From FEB-22 sp003105195 (GTDB taxonomy: Bacteria; Pseudomonadota; Alphaproteobacteria; Rhizobiales; Xanthobacteraceae), in assembly GCA_027493405.1 (NCBI GenBank), contig JAOSKV010000001.1, positions 371,457 through 435,456 on the forward strand: a stretch of 64,000 nt of DNA, written 5' to 3'. Of this stretch, positions 9,085 through 20,630 are shown in pieces (the stretch's first letter is position 1; each line of letters starts with the position of its first letter). The position numbers were made by a program, and so were the translations under genes. Under the pieces are notes generated by a model. It did no database searches and was not told where the DNA came from. It saw only the letters and a program-made list of their open reading frames with translations.

Positions 9085-10482
9085 ATGTCGGGAACCGGAG
9101 TGCGGCGGGCGGTCGGCGCGGCGACCATCGCGCTGATGGCGATCGCGCTTTCGACCTCGGTTTCGGCCGGGTCGCTCGAATCCGCGCTCGCCCAGGCCTA
9201 CAACAACAATCCGCAGCTCAACGCCCAGCGCGCCTCGGTGCGCGCCACCGACGAGACCGTCTCGCAGGCGCTCGCCGGCTACCGGCCGCGCGTCTCCGCC
9301 GGCGCCGATGCCGGGATCCAGAGCTTCGAATCGACCACCGCCAGCATCTTCGGCGGCAAGACCGTCACCCGCGACGTGCTGCACCCGCGCGGCGCCAACA
9401 TCAGCGCGGTCCAGACCGTGTTCAACGGCTTCCGCACCGGCAACCAGACCCGCCAGGCGGAGGCCACCGTGCTCTCCGCGCGCGAGGCGTTGCGCAATGT
9501 CGAGCAGTCCGTGCTGCTCGACGCCGTCACGGCCTACATGAACGTGCTGCGCGACGGTGCGATCCTCGACCTCCAGCGCCGCAACGTCGAGGTGCTCGAC
9601 GAGCAGCTGCGCCAGACCCGCGACCGCTTCAATGTCGGCGAGGTGACGCGCACCGACGTCGCGCAGGCCGAGTCGCGCCAGGCGGCCGCGCGCTCCCAGG
9701 TGCTCGCCGCGGAAGCCAACCTGAAGACCTCGCGGGCGGCTTATCGCCGGGTGATCGGCGTCGAGCCCGCGAACCTGCGCCCCGGCATGCCGGTGGACCG
9801 GCTGTTCCCGCGCAGCCTGGAAGGTGCGGTCGGGCTCGGCCACAACGAGCACCCGCAAGTGATCGCTGCGCAGTACACGGTCGACGCCGCGCAGTTCGCC
9901 GTGAAGGTGGCCGAGAGCCAGCTCTCGCCGACAGTCACGCTGGAAGGCAATGTGCAGAAGCGCTGGGATTTGGGCCCCGGCACCTTCGACCAGTTCACGG
10001 CCACCGGACTGACGCGGCTCAGCGTCCCGATCTATCAGGGCGGCGCCGAGTATTCCGCGATCCGCCAGGCCAAGGAGACGCTCGGTCAGCGCCGCATCGA
10101 GCTCGACTTCGCGCGCGACCAGGTGCGCGCGCTGGTGGTGCAGGCCTGGGGCCAGCTCGAGGCCACCAAGGCGCAGATCCAGGCCGCCCAGGCCCAGGTC
10201 ACTGCCGCCGAGGTCGCGCTCAACGGCGTGCGCGAGGAGGCGCGCGTCGGCCAGCGCACCACCCTCGACGTGCTCAACGCGCAGCAGGAGCTCGTCAACG
10301 CGCGCGTCGCTCTCGTGACCGCGCAGCGCGATCGCGTGGTCGCCTCCTTCACGCTCCTGTCCGCGGTCGGCCGGCTCTCCGCGCAGGTGCTGCGCCTGCC
10401 GGTCGCGAGCTACGATGCGCGCGTGCACTATCACCAGGTGCGCGACAAGTGGTTCGGCGTGCGCACGCCGGACGGCAAGTGA
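9085..10482 (+). CDS. TolC-family outer membrane efflux protein
   Basis: Outer-membrane channel for type I secretion or tripartite efflux, 465 residues. A signal peptide (ATIALMAIALSTSVSAGS) is followed by two repeats of the OEP domain: SALAQAYNNNPQLNAQRASV and a C-terminal QAWGQLEATKAQIQAAQAQV with long heptad helices, then TTLDVLNAQQELVNARVAL, the classic TolC signature. The ATG at 9085 has a GGAGGAG site upstream and begins directly before the signal sequence. The matching inner-membrane pump is not adjacent; the RND pair at 22520-26814 is a candidate partner only by inference. Confidence 0.93.
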   Translation: MSGTGVRRAVGAATIALMAIALSTSVSAGSLESALAQAYNNNPQLNAQRASVRATDETVSQALAGYRPRVSAGADAGIQSFESTTASIFGGKTVTRDVLHPRGANISAVQTVFNGFRTGNQTRQAEATVLSAREALRNVEQSVLLDAVTAYMNVLRDGAILDLQRRNVEVLDEQLRQTRDRFNVGEVTRTDVAQAESRQAAARSQVLAAEANLKTSRAAYRRVIGVEPANLRPGMPVDRLFPRSLEGAVGLGHNEHPQVIAAQYTVDAAQFAVKVAESQLSPTVTLEGNVQKRWDLGPGTFDQFTATGLTRLSVPIYQGGAEYSAIRQAKETLGQRRIELDFARDQVRALVVQAWGQLEATKAQIQAAQAQVTAAEVALNGVREEARVGQRTTLDVLNAQQELVNARVALVTAQRDRVVASFTLLSAVGRLSAQVLRLPVASYDARVHYHQVRDKWFGVRTPDGK

Positions 10483-10666
10483 CTCCGGTTTAATCCCTAT
10501 CAAGTCCTTGTAGTTTCGCGACCTCCTGTCCACAGGACGTTGCTTGCCATGAGCCCTTCTCGTGCGATACTTCGCCGAATCTCGTTCGCGCGCGAAGCGC
10601 GGCCGATTCGCTGCCGCGAAGGTTGGCGCAGTCACGCGGACGCCGGGGCAGAGCAAGGATGCGGCA

Positions 10667-11383
10667 ATGACGCAGGCGGCGAAGGCGCCGGAACCCTCGA
10701 TGGAGGAGATCCTCGCCTCCATCCGACGGATTATCGCTGACGACGAATCGGCGAAGCCGCAGGCCAAGGTCGAGCCGCCGCCGCCCGCCAAGGCCGCCGC
10801 GCCGCCGCCGAAGGCGGGCGCCGCCGCCCGCCGCCGCCGCCCGCGCCCGAGCCGGCGGCGATGAACCAGGACGACATCGATGCGATGCTCGCCGGGTTCG
10901 ACGAGACCCCGGGGAACGCCGGAGCCGGAACCCGAGCCCGAGCCTGAGCCCGAGGCGGAACCGGTCCCGGAACCCGACGAGGAGGTGCTGGAGCTGACCG
11001 AGGCCATGGAGGCGGCGGTGCCGCCCGAGCCTGCGAGCTTCCGCAAGATCGACGGCGGCCAGGACGTCGTGTTCGAGGAGTCCGCCGCGCCGATGCCGGA
11101 GCCGCCGCGGGCACCTCCGCGACCGCGTGCCGCGCCCGGTCCGGCCGCCGCCTCCTCCATGTCGGATCATCCGCTCGTGTCCCAGGCGACCGCGGCGGCG
11201 GTCGATGCCGCCTTCAACTCGCTCGCCCAGACCGTGCTGGTGCAGAACGCCAAGACCCTCGAGGACCTCGTGAAGGAGATGCTGCGGCCGATGCTGCAGC
11301 ACTGGCTCGACAACAATCTCCCGGTCCTGGTCGAACGCCTGGTGCGCGCCGAGATCGAGCGGGTCGCGCGCGGGCGCGGCTGA
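10667..11383 (+). CDS. popZ: PopZ-like polar organizing protein (DUF2497), frameshifted
   Basis: Cytoplasmic cell-pole scaffold of alphaproteobacteria. The N-terminus has the conserved helix PSMEEILASIRRIIADD; then a Pro/Glu-rich linker; then a C-terminal oligomerisation helix set with LEDLVKEMLRPMLQHWLDNN and LVERLVRAEIERVARG, both diagnostic. The reading frame is broken twice: a one-base loss near 10820-10830 and one extra G in the run at 10911-10914. Between them MNQDDIDAMLAGFDETP reads in the other frame, and the two shifts cancel, so the intact protein would be about 238 residues. I infer sequencing error. It lies just downstream of tolC, before the convergent MFS gene and valS. Confidence 0.88.
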
Positions 11384-11398
11384 GCGGCCGGTCGCGGC

Positions 11399-12595
11399 TC
11401 ACGGACCCACGGGCCGCCGGCGCAAGTGCCAGGCGACCCAGAAGGCCAGCAGCGGGAACAGGATCGCCGTGCCGAGGAACACCGGCGGTCCGCCGAAGCG
11501 GTCGAACAGCGGCGCCGCGATCATCACCCCCGCGCTCATGCCGAGATAGAGCGCCGCCGAGAAGATGCCGAGCGCCGTCGAGCGCGCGTCCGGCGCCATC
11601 TGCGTCGCGTTCACCTGCAGCGTGTTGTGCAGCATGTAGAAGCCGAGCCCGACCGTCACCAGCGCCGCGACCGCGAGCCACCAGGCCGGCCCGAGCGCGA
11701 CCATCCCGTACGAGAGCGCCACCAGGACGCCGCCCGCGGTCGCGAGGCCGCGCTGGCCGAGCCGGTCGACCAGCGGCTTCACGCTCGCCGCATAGACGAG
11801 CCCGCCGAGCGCGAAGGCGGCGAGCGCGCCGCCGACCGCGCTGAAGCCGAGGCCGTGCCGCGCATGCAGGTCGGCGCCCACGTAGGTGAGCGCGCCGAAC
11901 ATCAGCGCGCCCTCGAGGAACACGCCGAGCGTCACGATGCGCGCCCAGGGCCGCCCCAGCACGCGGCGATAATCCTCGATCAGGCCGCCGCGGCCCTCCG
12001 GCGCGCGCACGGCAGCGCGCGCGACCGGGTTCGCCGCGTATTCGCGCGCGAGCGCCGCGACCGCGAGACCGAACAGGCCGGCGAGGAAGAAGAACACCGC
12101 GCGCCAGCCGAACCAGTCGCCGATCACGCCGCCCGCGACCTGGCCGAACAGGAGGCCCGCGATCTGCCCCGAGATGAAGCGGCCGAGCACCGGCTGGCGC
12201 TGCGCATACGGCACGACGTCGCCGACGAAGGCCATGCCGAGCGGGATGATCATGCCCGCCGTGATCCCGCAGGCGAGCCGCGCCAGCGCCAGCGTGGCGA
12301 GGCTCTGGCTCAGGGCGCAGGCGAGCGTCGCCACGCCCGAGAGCGCGCACAGCACCATGACGGTCCGGTATTTCGGCCAGCGGTCGCCCAACGGGCCCGT
12401 CACGGCCTGCGTGGTGCCGTGGGCGATCGCATAGGCGCTGGCGACCACCGAGGCGGCGCCGGCCGTGGTGCCGATATCCGCCGCGATCTGCGGCAGCAGC
12501 GGGTCCGAGACGCGCACCATGGCTTGGCTCGCGAAGGCCGCGAAGGCGAGCAGGGCGATCGCGCGGGTCGGGGTCGGCGAGGGCGGGACGCTCAA
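11399..12595 (-). CDS. MFS transporter
   Basis: Inner-membrane secondary transporter, 398 residues, with about 12 hydrophobic segments. The loop 2-3 motif GPLGDRWPKYRTVMV and the general layout match drug/metabolite-type major facilitator proteins (arabinose efflux/Bcr-like). The start shown is TTG (begins MSVPPSPTPTRAIALLAF); no clear Shine-Dalgarno is seen before it and an internal ATG at residue 26 (MVRVSDPLLP) is the next choice. It is convergent with popZ, whose stop is 15 bases away, and divergent from valS. Substrate unknown. Confidence 0.85.
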   Translation of the reverse strand: MSVPPSPTPTRAIALLAFAAFASQAMVRVSDPLLPQIAADIGTTAGAASVVASAYAIAHGTTQAVTGPLGDRWPKYRTVMVLCALSGVATLACALSQSLATLALARLACGITAGMIIPLGMAFVGDVVPYAQRQPVLGRFISGQIAGLLFGQVAGGVIGDWFGWRAVFFFLAGLFGLAVAALAREYAANPVARAAVRAPEGRGGLIEDYRRVLGRPWARIVTLGVFLEGALMFGALTYVGADLHARHGLGFSAVGGALAAFALGGLVYAASVKPLVDRLGQRGLATAGGVLVALSYGMVALGPAWWLAVAALVTVGLGFYMLHNTLQVNATQMAPDARSTALGIFSAALYLGMSAGVMIAAPLFDRFGGPPVFLGTAILFPLLAFWVAWHLRRRPVGP

Positions 12596-12732
12596 GGAGG
12601 GACTCGCAGGCGGACGGTTGGAGGCCTCTATAGCGGAGCCGGGGCGGCGCCGTCTCCGGAGCCGCGCGCGGGGCAGCGTTGACAGGGAGGGGGCGGAAAG
12701 GCTCTTTACGCCCGCCCGGAGAACAGCCCGAC

Positions 12733-15491
12733 ATGATCGAGAAGTCGTACGACCCCGCGCAGGTGGAAGGCCGCATCTATGCGGCCTGGGAGGCCGCCGA
12801 GGTGTTCCGCGCCGGCCGCCCCGAGCGGCGCGACGCGAAGCCCTTCTGCATCGTGATCCCGCCGCCGAACGTGACCGGCTCGCTGCACATGGGGCACGCC
12901 CTCAACAACACGCTGCAGGACGTGCTCTGCCGCTTCGAGCGCATGCGCGGCCGCGACGTGCTGTGGCAGCCCGGGACCGACCATGCCGGCATCGCCACCG
13001 AGATGGTGGTGGAGCGCCAGCTGATGGAGCGCCAGCAGCCCGGCAAGCGCAGCATGGGCCGCCCGGCCTTCATCGACCGGGTGTGGGAGTGGAAGGCGGA
13101 GTCCGGCGGCACCATCTTCCGCCAGCTCAGGCGCCTCGGCGCCTCCTGCGACTGGTCGCGCGAGCGCTTCACCATGGACGAGGGCCTCTCCCGGGCGGTC
13201 CTCAAGGTCTTCGTCGCGCTCTACAAGCAGGACCTGATCTACAAGGACAAGCGGCTGGTCAACTGGGACCCGAAGTTCCACACCGCCATCTCCGATCTCG
13301 AGGTCCAGCAGGTCGAGACCAAGGGCCACCTCTGGCACATCAAGTACCCGATCGAAGACGCTGAAAACGAATACATAATCGTCGCGACGACGCGCCCCGA
13401 GACGATGCTCGGCGACACCGCCGTCGCGGTCCATCCGGATGACGAGCGCTACCGCGGCCTGGTCGGCAAGCACGTGATCCTGCCCCTGGTCGGCCGCCGG
13501 ATCCCGATCGTCGCCGACGCCTATTCCGACCCCGAGAAGGGCACCGGCGCGGTCAAGATCACGCCGGCGCACGACTTCAACGACTTCGAGGTCGGCCGGC
13601 GCCACCACCTGCCGCTGGTCAACGTGCTCGACGCCGAGGCCGCCATGGCCCTACGCGAGAACGCGGCCTTCCTCGAGGACGTGCCCGCCTCGCCGGAGCT
13701 CGCCGAGACGCTCGCGCTGCACGGCGTCGATCGCTTCGCGGCGCGCAAGGCGATCGTCGCGCGCCTGGAGGCGGCGGGCCTCCTGGAGAAGATCGAGCCC
13801 CACGCCCACATGGTCCCGCACGGCGACCGCTCGGGCGTGGTGATCGAGCCCTACCTGACCGACCAGTGGTACGTGGACGCCAAGGAGCTCTCCTACCTGG
13901 CGATCGCCGCCGTGGAGGAGGGACGCACCGCCTTCGTGCCCAAGCAATGGGAGTCCACCTATTTCGCCTGGATGCGCGACATCCAGCCCTGGTGCATCTC
14001 GCGCCAGATCTGGTGGGGCCACCAGATCCCGGCCTGGTACGGCCCGGACGACAAGGTGTTCGTCGCCGAGACCGAGGACGAGGCGCTCGCCGAGGCGCTC
14101 GCCTACTACGTCGTCAACGACGTGCTCACGCCCGAGGAGGCGGAGGCGATCGCCAACGACCCGGGCAAGCGCGCCGGGTTCCTGACGCGCGATCCGGACG
14201 TGCTCGACACCTGGTTCTCCTCGGCGCTCTGGCCGTTCTCGACGCTCGGCTGGCCCGACGAGACGCCGGAGCTCGCGCGCTACTACCCGACCCAGGTGCT
14301 GGTCACGGGCTTCGACATCATCTTCTTCTGGGTCGCCCGCATGATGATGATGGGCATCCATTTCATGAAGGAGGTGCCGTTCGCCACCGTCCACATCCAC
14401 GGCATCGTGCGCGACGAGAAGGGCGCCAAGATGTCGAAGTCCAAGGGCAACGTGGTCGATCCGCTCGACCTCATCGACCGCTACGGCGCCGACGCCCTGC
14501 GCTTCACCATGGCGGCGCTCTCGACCCACGGCCGCGACGTCAAGCCGAGCCCGGCGCGCATCGAGGGCTACCGCAACTTCGCGACCAAGCTCTGGAACGC
14601 CGCGCGCTTCGCCGAGATGAACGGCTGCGCCGCCGTGCCGGGCTTCGACCCGAAGGCGGCCGGCGAGGCGCTCAACCGCTGGATCGCCCACGAGCTCGCC
14701 AAGGCCGCGCGCGAGGTCACCGAGGCGATCGAGGCCTTCCGCTTCAACGAGGCGGCCGCCGCCGTCTACCGCTTCGTCTGGAACGTCTATTGCGACTGGT
14801 ATCTCGAGCTCGCCAAGCCCGTGCTCACCGGCGCCGACGGCACCGCGAAGAGCGAGACGCGCGCCATGGTCGCGCATGTCCGCGACGAGATCCTCAAGCT
14901 GCTGCATCCCTTCATGCCCTTCGTCACCGAGGAGCTGTGGGGGTCACGGAACCCGGCCGCGCGTCCATGCTGGCGCTCGCGCCCTGGCCGCAGCCCGAGG
15001 GCCTCGAGGATGCGGAGGCCGAGAGCGAGCTCGGCTGGGTGGTCGACCTGATCACCGCGATCCGCTCGGTGCGCGCCGAGATGAACGTGCCGCCGGCCGC
15101 GCAGATCCCGCTGGTGCTGGTCGCGGCCGGCCTGCCGACGCAGGCGCGCGCCGGCCGCTGGAGCGCGTTCATCAAGCGGCTCGCCCGCCTGACGGAGGTG
15201 AGCTTCGCCGAGGTCGCGCCCGTCGGCGCGGTGCAGCTCGTCGTGCGCGGCGAGGTCGCGGCCCTGCCGCTCGCCGGGATCATCGACGTCGCGGCCGAGC
15301 GCGCGCGCCTCGCAAAGGAGCTCGCCCGCGCGAGGGCCGACATCGCCCGCGTCGACGCCAAGCTCGCCAATCCGGACTTCGTCGCGCGCGCCCCCGAGGA
15401 GGTCGTCGAGGGCGAGCGCGAGAAGCGGGAGGACGCCGAGGCCCGCGTCGCCAAGATCGGCGAGGCGCTCGACCGGCTCGCCGGGCTCTGA
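12733..15491 (+). CDS. valS: Valyl-tRNA synthetase, frameshifted
   Basis: Class Ia aminoacyl-tRNA synthetase charging tRNA-Val, about 919 residues when the frame is repaired. Motifs: NVTGSLHMGHALNN (HIGH-type), editing domain with TTRPETMLGDTAVAVHP, GTGAVKITPAHD, the WFSSALWPFSTLGWP block, and KMSKSKGNVVDP (KMSKS). The C-terminal coiled coil (ERARLAKELARARADIARVD) is in the other frame: one base is missing in the G run at 14939-14943, right after VTEELWG. The rest of the gene is pristine, so an error in the sequence is the likely cause. ATG at 12733 chosen because the protein then begins MIEKSYDP, as in relatives. Confidence 0.95.
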
Positions 15492-15543
15492 CACGCGCTC
15501 GCCCGGCCTTGACCGGGCCGGGGCGCGCTGCCACATCGCTCCC

Positions 15544-17172
<1,629 letters not shown>

Positions 17173-17238
17173 ACGGGGGGCTCTGAACCGGAGGGCGCCG
17201 GCGGGCGACCAAGGCAGGGGACCGACCGAGGTTGAGCC

Positions 17239-17400
17239 ATGTCCAAGGTGCTGATCTTCCTCCTGAGCCTGGGCGTTCTCGTCGCCATCGCGATGGCCGG
17301 GGCGGCGCTGGTCTTCGGCTACACGGCCATGATCGTGATGGGCTTTGCGGCGTTCCTGGTGCTCGGCGTGGTCGGCTGGCTGGTCAGCGAGTTCGGCTGA
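17239..17400 (+). CDS. Small two-span membrane protein, 53 aa
   Basis: Begins MSKVLIFLLSLGVLVAIAMA and continues into a second hydrophobic segment (MGFAAFLVLGVVGWLV), with almost no polar residues. It is therefore an inner-membrane peptide of two short spans. No family is recognised. It follows prfC by 66 bases; its last 17 bases overlap the 3' end of the convergent Mpg gene. Confidence 0.6.
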   Translation: MSKVLIFLLSLGVLVAIAMAGAALVFGYTAMIVMGFAAFLVLGVVGWLVSEFG

Positions 17401-17986
17401 GTGTCCGGCGGGCCCGCCCGAACGGCCTGCTGAGAAAGCGCGATCCTTTCAGTCCGTAGCGCCACGGCTGGTCGACCGCCTTGCTGATGCCGATGCGCGG
17501 TCCCGTCACGATCTCGACGTCCGTTTGGGGCGCGCCGAGCCAGAACGGCGGCCGGTCCAGCGCCAGGCCGTCATGCGCCCGCGTGATCGCGAGCGCCTCG
17601 CACAGCCGCCCGGGCCCCGCGCAGAACAGGCGCGCGTCCTCGAGCCCGCGTCGCTTCCGCATGACCTCGAGCCCCGCCGTCGGCGCCAGCGCCCGGATCA
17701 GCACCGCCGAGGCGTCGCCTTCCGGTCCGCACACGAAATTCACGCACCAATGGAGGCCATAGGAGCGATAGACATAGGCCCGTCCCGGCGGGCCGAACAT
17801 GGCGGCATTGCGCGGCGTCCGCCCGCGATATCCGTGCGCGGCCGGGTCCTCGTGGTCATAGGCCTCGACCTCGACGACCGTGCCGCCGACACCGTCCACC
17901 AGGAAGGTCGCGCCGATCAGGGCGGGCGCCACCTCGTGGACGCTTCGGTCGAAGAAGGAGCGGTGCAGCTGGCGCGGACGCGGCAT
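17384..17986 (-). CDS. 3-methyladenine DNA glycosylase (Mpg/AAG family)
   Basis: Monofunctional base-excision enzyme removing alkylated purines. The 200-residue protein begins with HRSFFDRSVHEVAPALIGATF, then VVEVEAY with the catalytic glutamate, then HGYRGRTPRNAAMFGPPGRA and YVYRSYGLHWCVNF, all diagnostic of the family, and FCAGPGRLCEAL near the end. An upstream in-frame start would add 27 residues; the ATG at 17986 (MPRPRQLHRSFF) fits relatives better. It stands alone, divergent from the NTF2-like gene. Confidence 0.93.
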   Translation of the reverse strand: MPRPRQLHRSFFDRSVHEVAPALIGATFLVDGVGGTVVEVEAYDHEDPAAHGYRGRTPRNAAMFGPPGRAYVYRSYGLHWCVNFVCGPEGDASAVLIRALAPTAGLEVMRKRRGLEDARLFCAGPGRLCEALAITRAHDGLALDRPPFWLGAPQTDVEIVTGPRIGISKAVDQPWRYGLKGSRFLSRPFGRARRTLSRTR

Positions 17987-18124
17987 CGGGCGGACCCACT
18001 CAAGGACCTGCGGGGGCCCGGCGCCGGGCAACGGCGCCGGGCCCGCAGGGAGGCGGACGAGATGCAACCCTGGCGTTCATATTCGGAATCTGCTAAAATT
18101 TTGAGGCTTGCGGAGACGCATCAC

Positions 18125-18541
18125 ATGTCAGAGGCCGCACACAACGTCGAGGTCCTCAAGGAAGCCTACCGTCGATGGAGCGAGAGCCGCGGCGGAAGCG
18201 TCGATCACTGGATGGGCATCTGTGCGGCCGATATCCGCTTCGGCTCTCTCGCCAAGGGCATGCAGGGCGCCGAATACGTGACCGCCTATGACAGCCGCGA
18301 CGCGCTCGCCGAATATTTCGCCGGGCTCGGGCGCGACTGGGAGATGCTCGAATTCGTCCCCGAGCACTTCGTGGCGCAGGGCGACCGGGTCGTGATGCTG
18401 GGCCGCTGCGCCTTCCGTCACCGGCACAGCGGGAAGGTCGTGGCGTCGCCCAAGGCCGATGCCTGGCGCTTCGCCGGCGGCAAGGCGATCGAGTACTACG
18501 AATACTACGACACCGCGCAGGTGGGCGCCGCCGTCGGCTGA
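18125..18541 (+). CDS. NTF2-like / SnoaL-type protein
   Basis: A 138-residue cytoplasmic protein of the nuclear transport factor 2 superfamily (cone-shaped alpha-beta fold that binds small hydrophobic ligands). The order is typical: N-terminal helix VLKEAYRRWSESRGG, DHWMGICAADIRFGSLA, DSRDALAEYFAGLGRDW, then strands FVAQGDRVVMLGRCAFRH and KADAWRFAGGKAIEYYEYYD. Substrate or function cannot be told from sequence. An upstream in-frame extension is possible but lacks conservation in composition. Confidence 0.75.
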   Translation: MSEAAHNVEVLKEAYRRWSESRGGSVDHWMGICAADIRFGSLAKGMQGAEYVTAYDSRDALAEYFAGLGRDWEMLEFVPEHFVAQGDRVVMLGRCAFRHRHSGKVVASPKADAWRFAGGKAIEYYEYYDTAQVGAAVG

Positions 18542-18905
18542 CGCCGGCCCGCGGTCGCGCGCCCCGGCTCGCCGTGCAGCAAGTGTGCGGTGCAAAGCCG
18601 GCGAAGCGGCGCACCTCCCGCAGAATTGCTGTGGCGGTACGGCAACACGTTAACAACATTTCAGTGACGTTCGCCGGCGCCGGTTTGAGCGCCGCGATTC
18701 CGCCATACAACTTCACGAGATCGGTCGGGATGCCAAGCAGTTGTGGCATGCGTTGCGAATGTCGGGCGGGAAAGCCGGCTTCGACAATGCGCGGCTTCGA
18801 CAGCGTGGCTTGGCTCCTGACGGCGGTGCGCCGGGCATGGGGCTTCGCGTTGGATACGGTCCGCAGGACCGCGTGTGTGAGTGAGACGCCGGGGGCAGTT
18901 GGCGT
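18542..18905. other. Intergenic region upstream of ilvD
   Basis: About 360 bases with a less GC-rich patch around 18640-18680. A 126-codon plus-strand frame crosses it but is Arg/Cys-rich and runs into ilvD out of frame, so I do not call it. A short inverted repeat CGGTCC-GCA-GGACCG lies at 18857-18871, about 35 bases before the ilvD start; no ilv attenuator-like leader peptide is apparent. Confidence 0.45.
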
Positions 18906-20630
18906 ATGGACGCGAAAACCAACTTCAAGGCGAGGCTGCCGAGCCGTCATGTGACGGAGGGCCCCGAGCGCGCGCCCCACCGCTCCTTCTACTATGCCAT
19001 GGGGCTCACCACCGAGCAGATCCACCAGCCCTTCGTGGGGGTGGCGACCTGCTGGAACGAGGCCGCGCCCTGCAACATCGCGCTGATGCGCCAGGCCCAG
19101 GCGGTCAAGAAAGGCGTCGCCTCGGCCGCCGGCACGCCGCGCGAGTTCTGCACGATCACGGTCACCGACGGCATCGCCATGGGCCATGCCGGCATGAAGG
19201 CCTCGCTGCCCTCGCGCGAGGTGATTGCCGACTCGGTCGAGCTCACCGTGCGCGGTCACGGCTATGACGCCCTGGTCGGGCTCGCCGGCTGCGACAAGTC
19301 GCTGCCCGGCATGATGATGGCCATGTGCCGCCTCAACGTGCCGTCGATCTTCATCTATGGCGGCTCGATCCTTCCCGGCACCTTCAAGGGCAAGCCCGTC
19401 ACCATCCAGGACGTGTTCGAGGCCGTGGGCCGCCATTCGGTCGGCACCATGTCGGACGAGGATCTCGGCCAGCTCGAGCAGGTGGCGTGCCCCTCGGCCG
19501 GCGCCTGCGGCGCCCAGTTCACGGCCAACACCATGGCGACCGTCTCCGAGGCGATCGGCCTGGCGCTGCCCTATTCGGCCGGTGCGCCCGCGCCCTACGA
19601 GATCCGCGACGCCTTCTGCATGACGGCGGGCGAGAAGATCATGGTCCTGGTCGGGGAGCAGATCCGGCCGCGCGACATCGTGACCCGGAAGGCCCTGGAG
19701 AATGCGGCCGCGGTGGTGGCGGCGTCCGGCGGCTCCACCAATGCGGCGCTGCATCTCCCGGCGATCGCTCATGAATGCGGGATCGCCTTCACGCTGGCGG
19801 ACGCCGCCGAGGTGTTCAAGCGCACCCCCTATATCGCGGACCTGAAGCCGGGCGGCCGTTATGTCGCCAAAGATTTGTTCGAGGCTGGCGGCGTCCCGTT
19901 GCTGATGAAGACGCTGCTGGACCACGGCTTCCTGCACGGCGAGTGCATGACCGTGACCGGGCGAACCATCGCCGAGAACCTGAAAAGCGTGAAGTGGAAT
20001 CCGGAGCAGGACGTGGTGCTTCCCGCCAACAAGCCGCTGTCCCCGACCGGCGGTGTGGTCGGCCTCACGGGCAACCTCGCGCCCGAAGGCGCGATCGTGA
20101 AGGTCGCCGGCATGGAGAATCTCCGCTTCACCGGCCCGGCGCGCTGCTTCGACGGCGAGGAGGCCTGCTTCGAGGCCGTGAAATCGCGGAGCTACCGGGA
20201 AGGCGAGGTGCTGGTGATCCGCTACGAGGGGCCGAAAGGCGGTCCCGGCATGCGGGAGATGCTTGCGACCACCGCCGCCCTCTACGGCCAGGGGATGGGC
20301 AACAAGGTCGCCCTCATCACCGACGGGCGCTTCTCGGGCGCGACCCGCGGCTTCTGCATCGGCCATGTCGGCCCGGAGGCCGCGGTCGGCGGGCCGATCG
20401 CACTCCTGCGCGACGGCGACACGATCACCATCGACGCCGTGGCCGGGACGCTCCACGTCGAGCTGCCGGACGCGGAGCTGGCGAAGCGCAAGCGCGACTG
20501 GACCGCGCGCGAGAACGACTTCGCCTCCGGATACTTGTGGAAATATGCCCAGCAGGTGGGTTCGGCCGTGAACGGCGCCGTGACCCATCCGGGCGGAGCC
20601 GCCGAGAAGCAGTGTTATGCGGATATCTGA
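18906..20630 (+). CDS. ilvD: Dihydroxy-acid dehydratase
   Basis: Third step of valine/isoleucine synthesis: dehydration of 2,3-dihydroxy acids to 2-keto acids, using an Fe-S cluster. The 574-residue protein is full length. Cluster and active-site motifs: GCDKSLPGMMMAMCRLNVPS, CPSAGACGAQFTANTM, and C-terminal DGRFSGATRGFCIGHVGPEA. The N-terminal THWNE-like block reads TCWNEAAPCN. The 3' end overlaps the ExoR-like gene by 14 bases. Confidence 0.97.
   Translation: MDAKTNFKARLPSRHVTEGPERAPHRSFYYAMGLTTEQIHQPFVGVATCWNEAAPCNIALMRQAQAVKKGVASAAGTPREFCTITVTDGIAMGHAGMKASLPSREVIADSVELTVRGHGYDALVGLAGCDKSLPGMMMAMCRLNVPSIFIYGGSILPGTFKGKPVTIQDVFEAVGRHSVGTMSDEDLGQLEQVACPSAGACGAQFTANTMATVSEAIGLALPYSAGAPAPYEIRDAFCMTAGEKIMVLVGEQIRPRDIVTRKALENAAAVVAASGGSTNAALHLPAIAHECGIAFTLADAAEVFKRTPYIADLKPGGRYVAKDLFEAGGVPLLMKTLLDHGFLHGECMTVTGRTIAENLKSVKWNPEQDVVLPANKPLSPTGGVVGLTGNLAPEGAIVKVAGMENLRFTGPARCFDGEEACFEAVKSRSYREGEVLVIRYEGPKGGPGMREMLATTAALYGQGMGNKVALITDGRFSGATRGFCIGHVGPEAAVGGPIALLRDGDTITIDAVAGTLHVELPDAELAKRKRDWTARENDFASGYLWKYAQQVGSAVNGAVTHPGGAAEKQCYADI

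Noticed and set aside
18574..18954. 126-codon frame upstream of ilvD
   Set aside because: Arg/Cys/Ser-rich, no ribosome site, overlaps the ilvD start in another frame.
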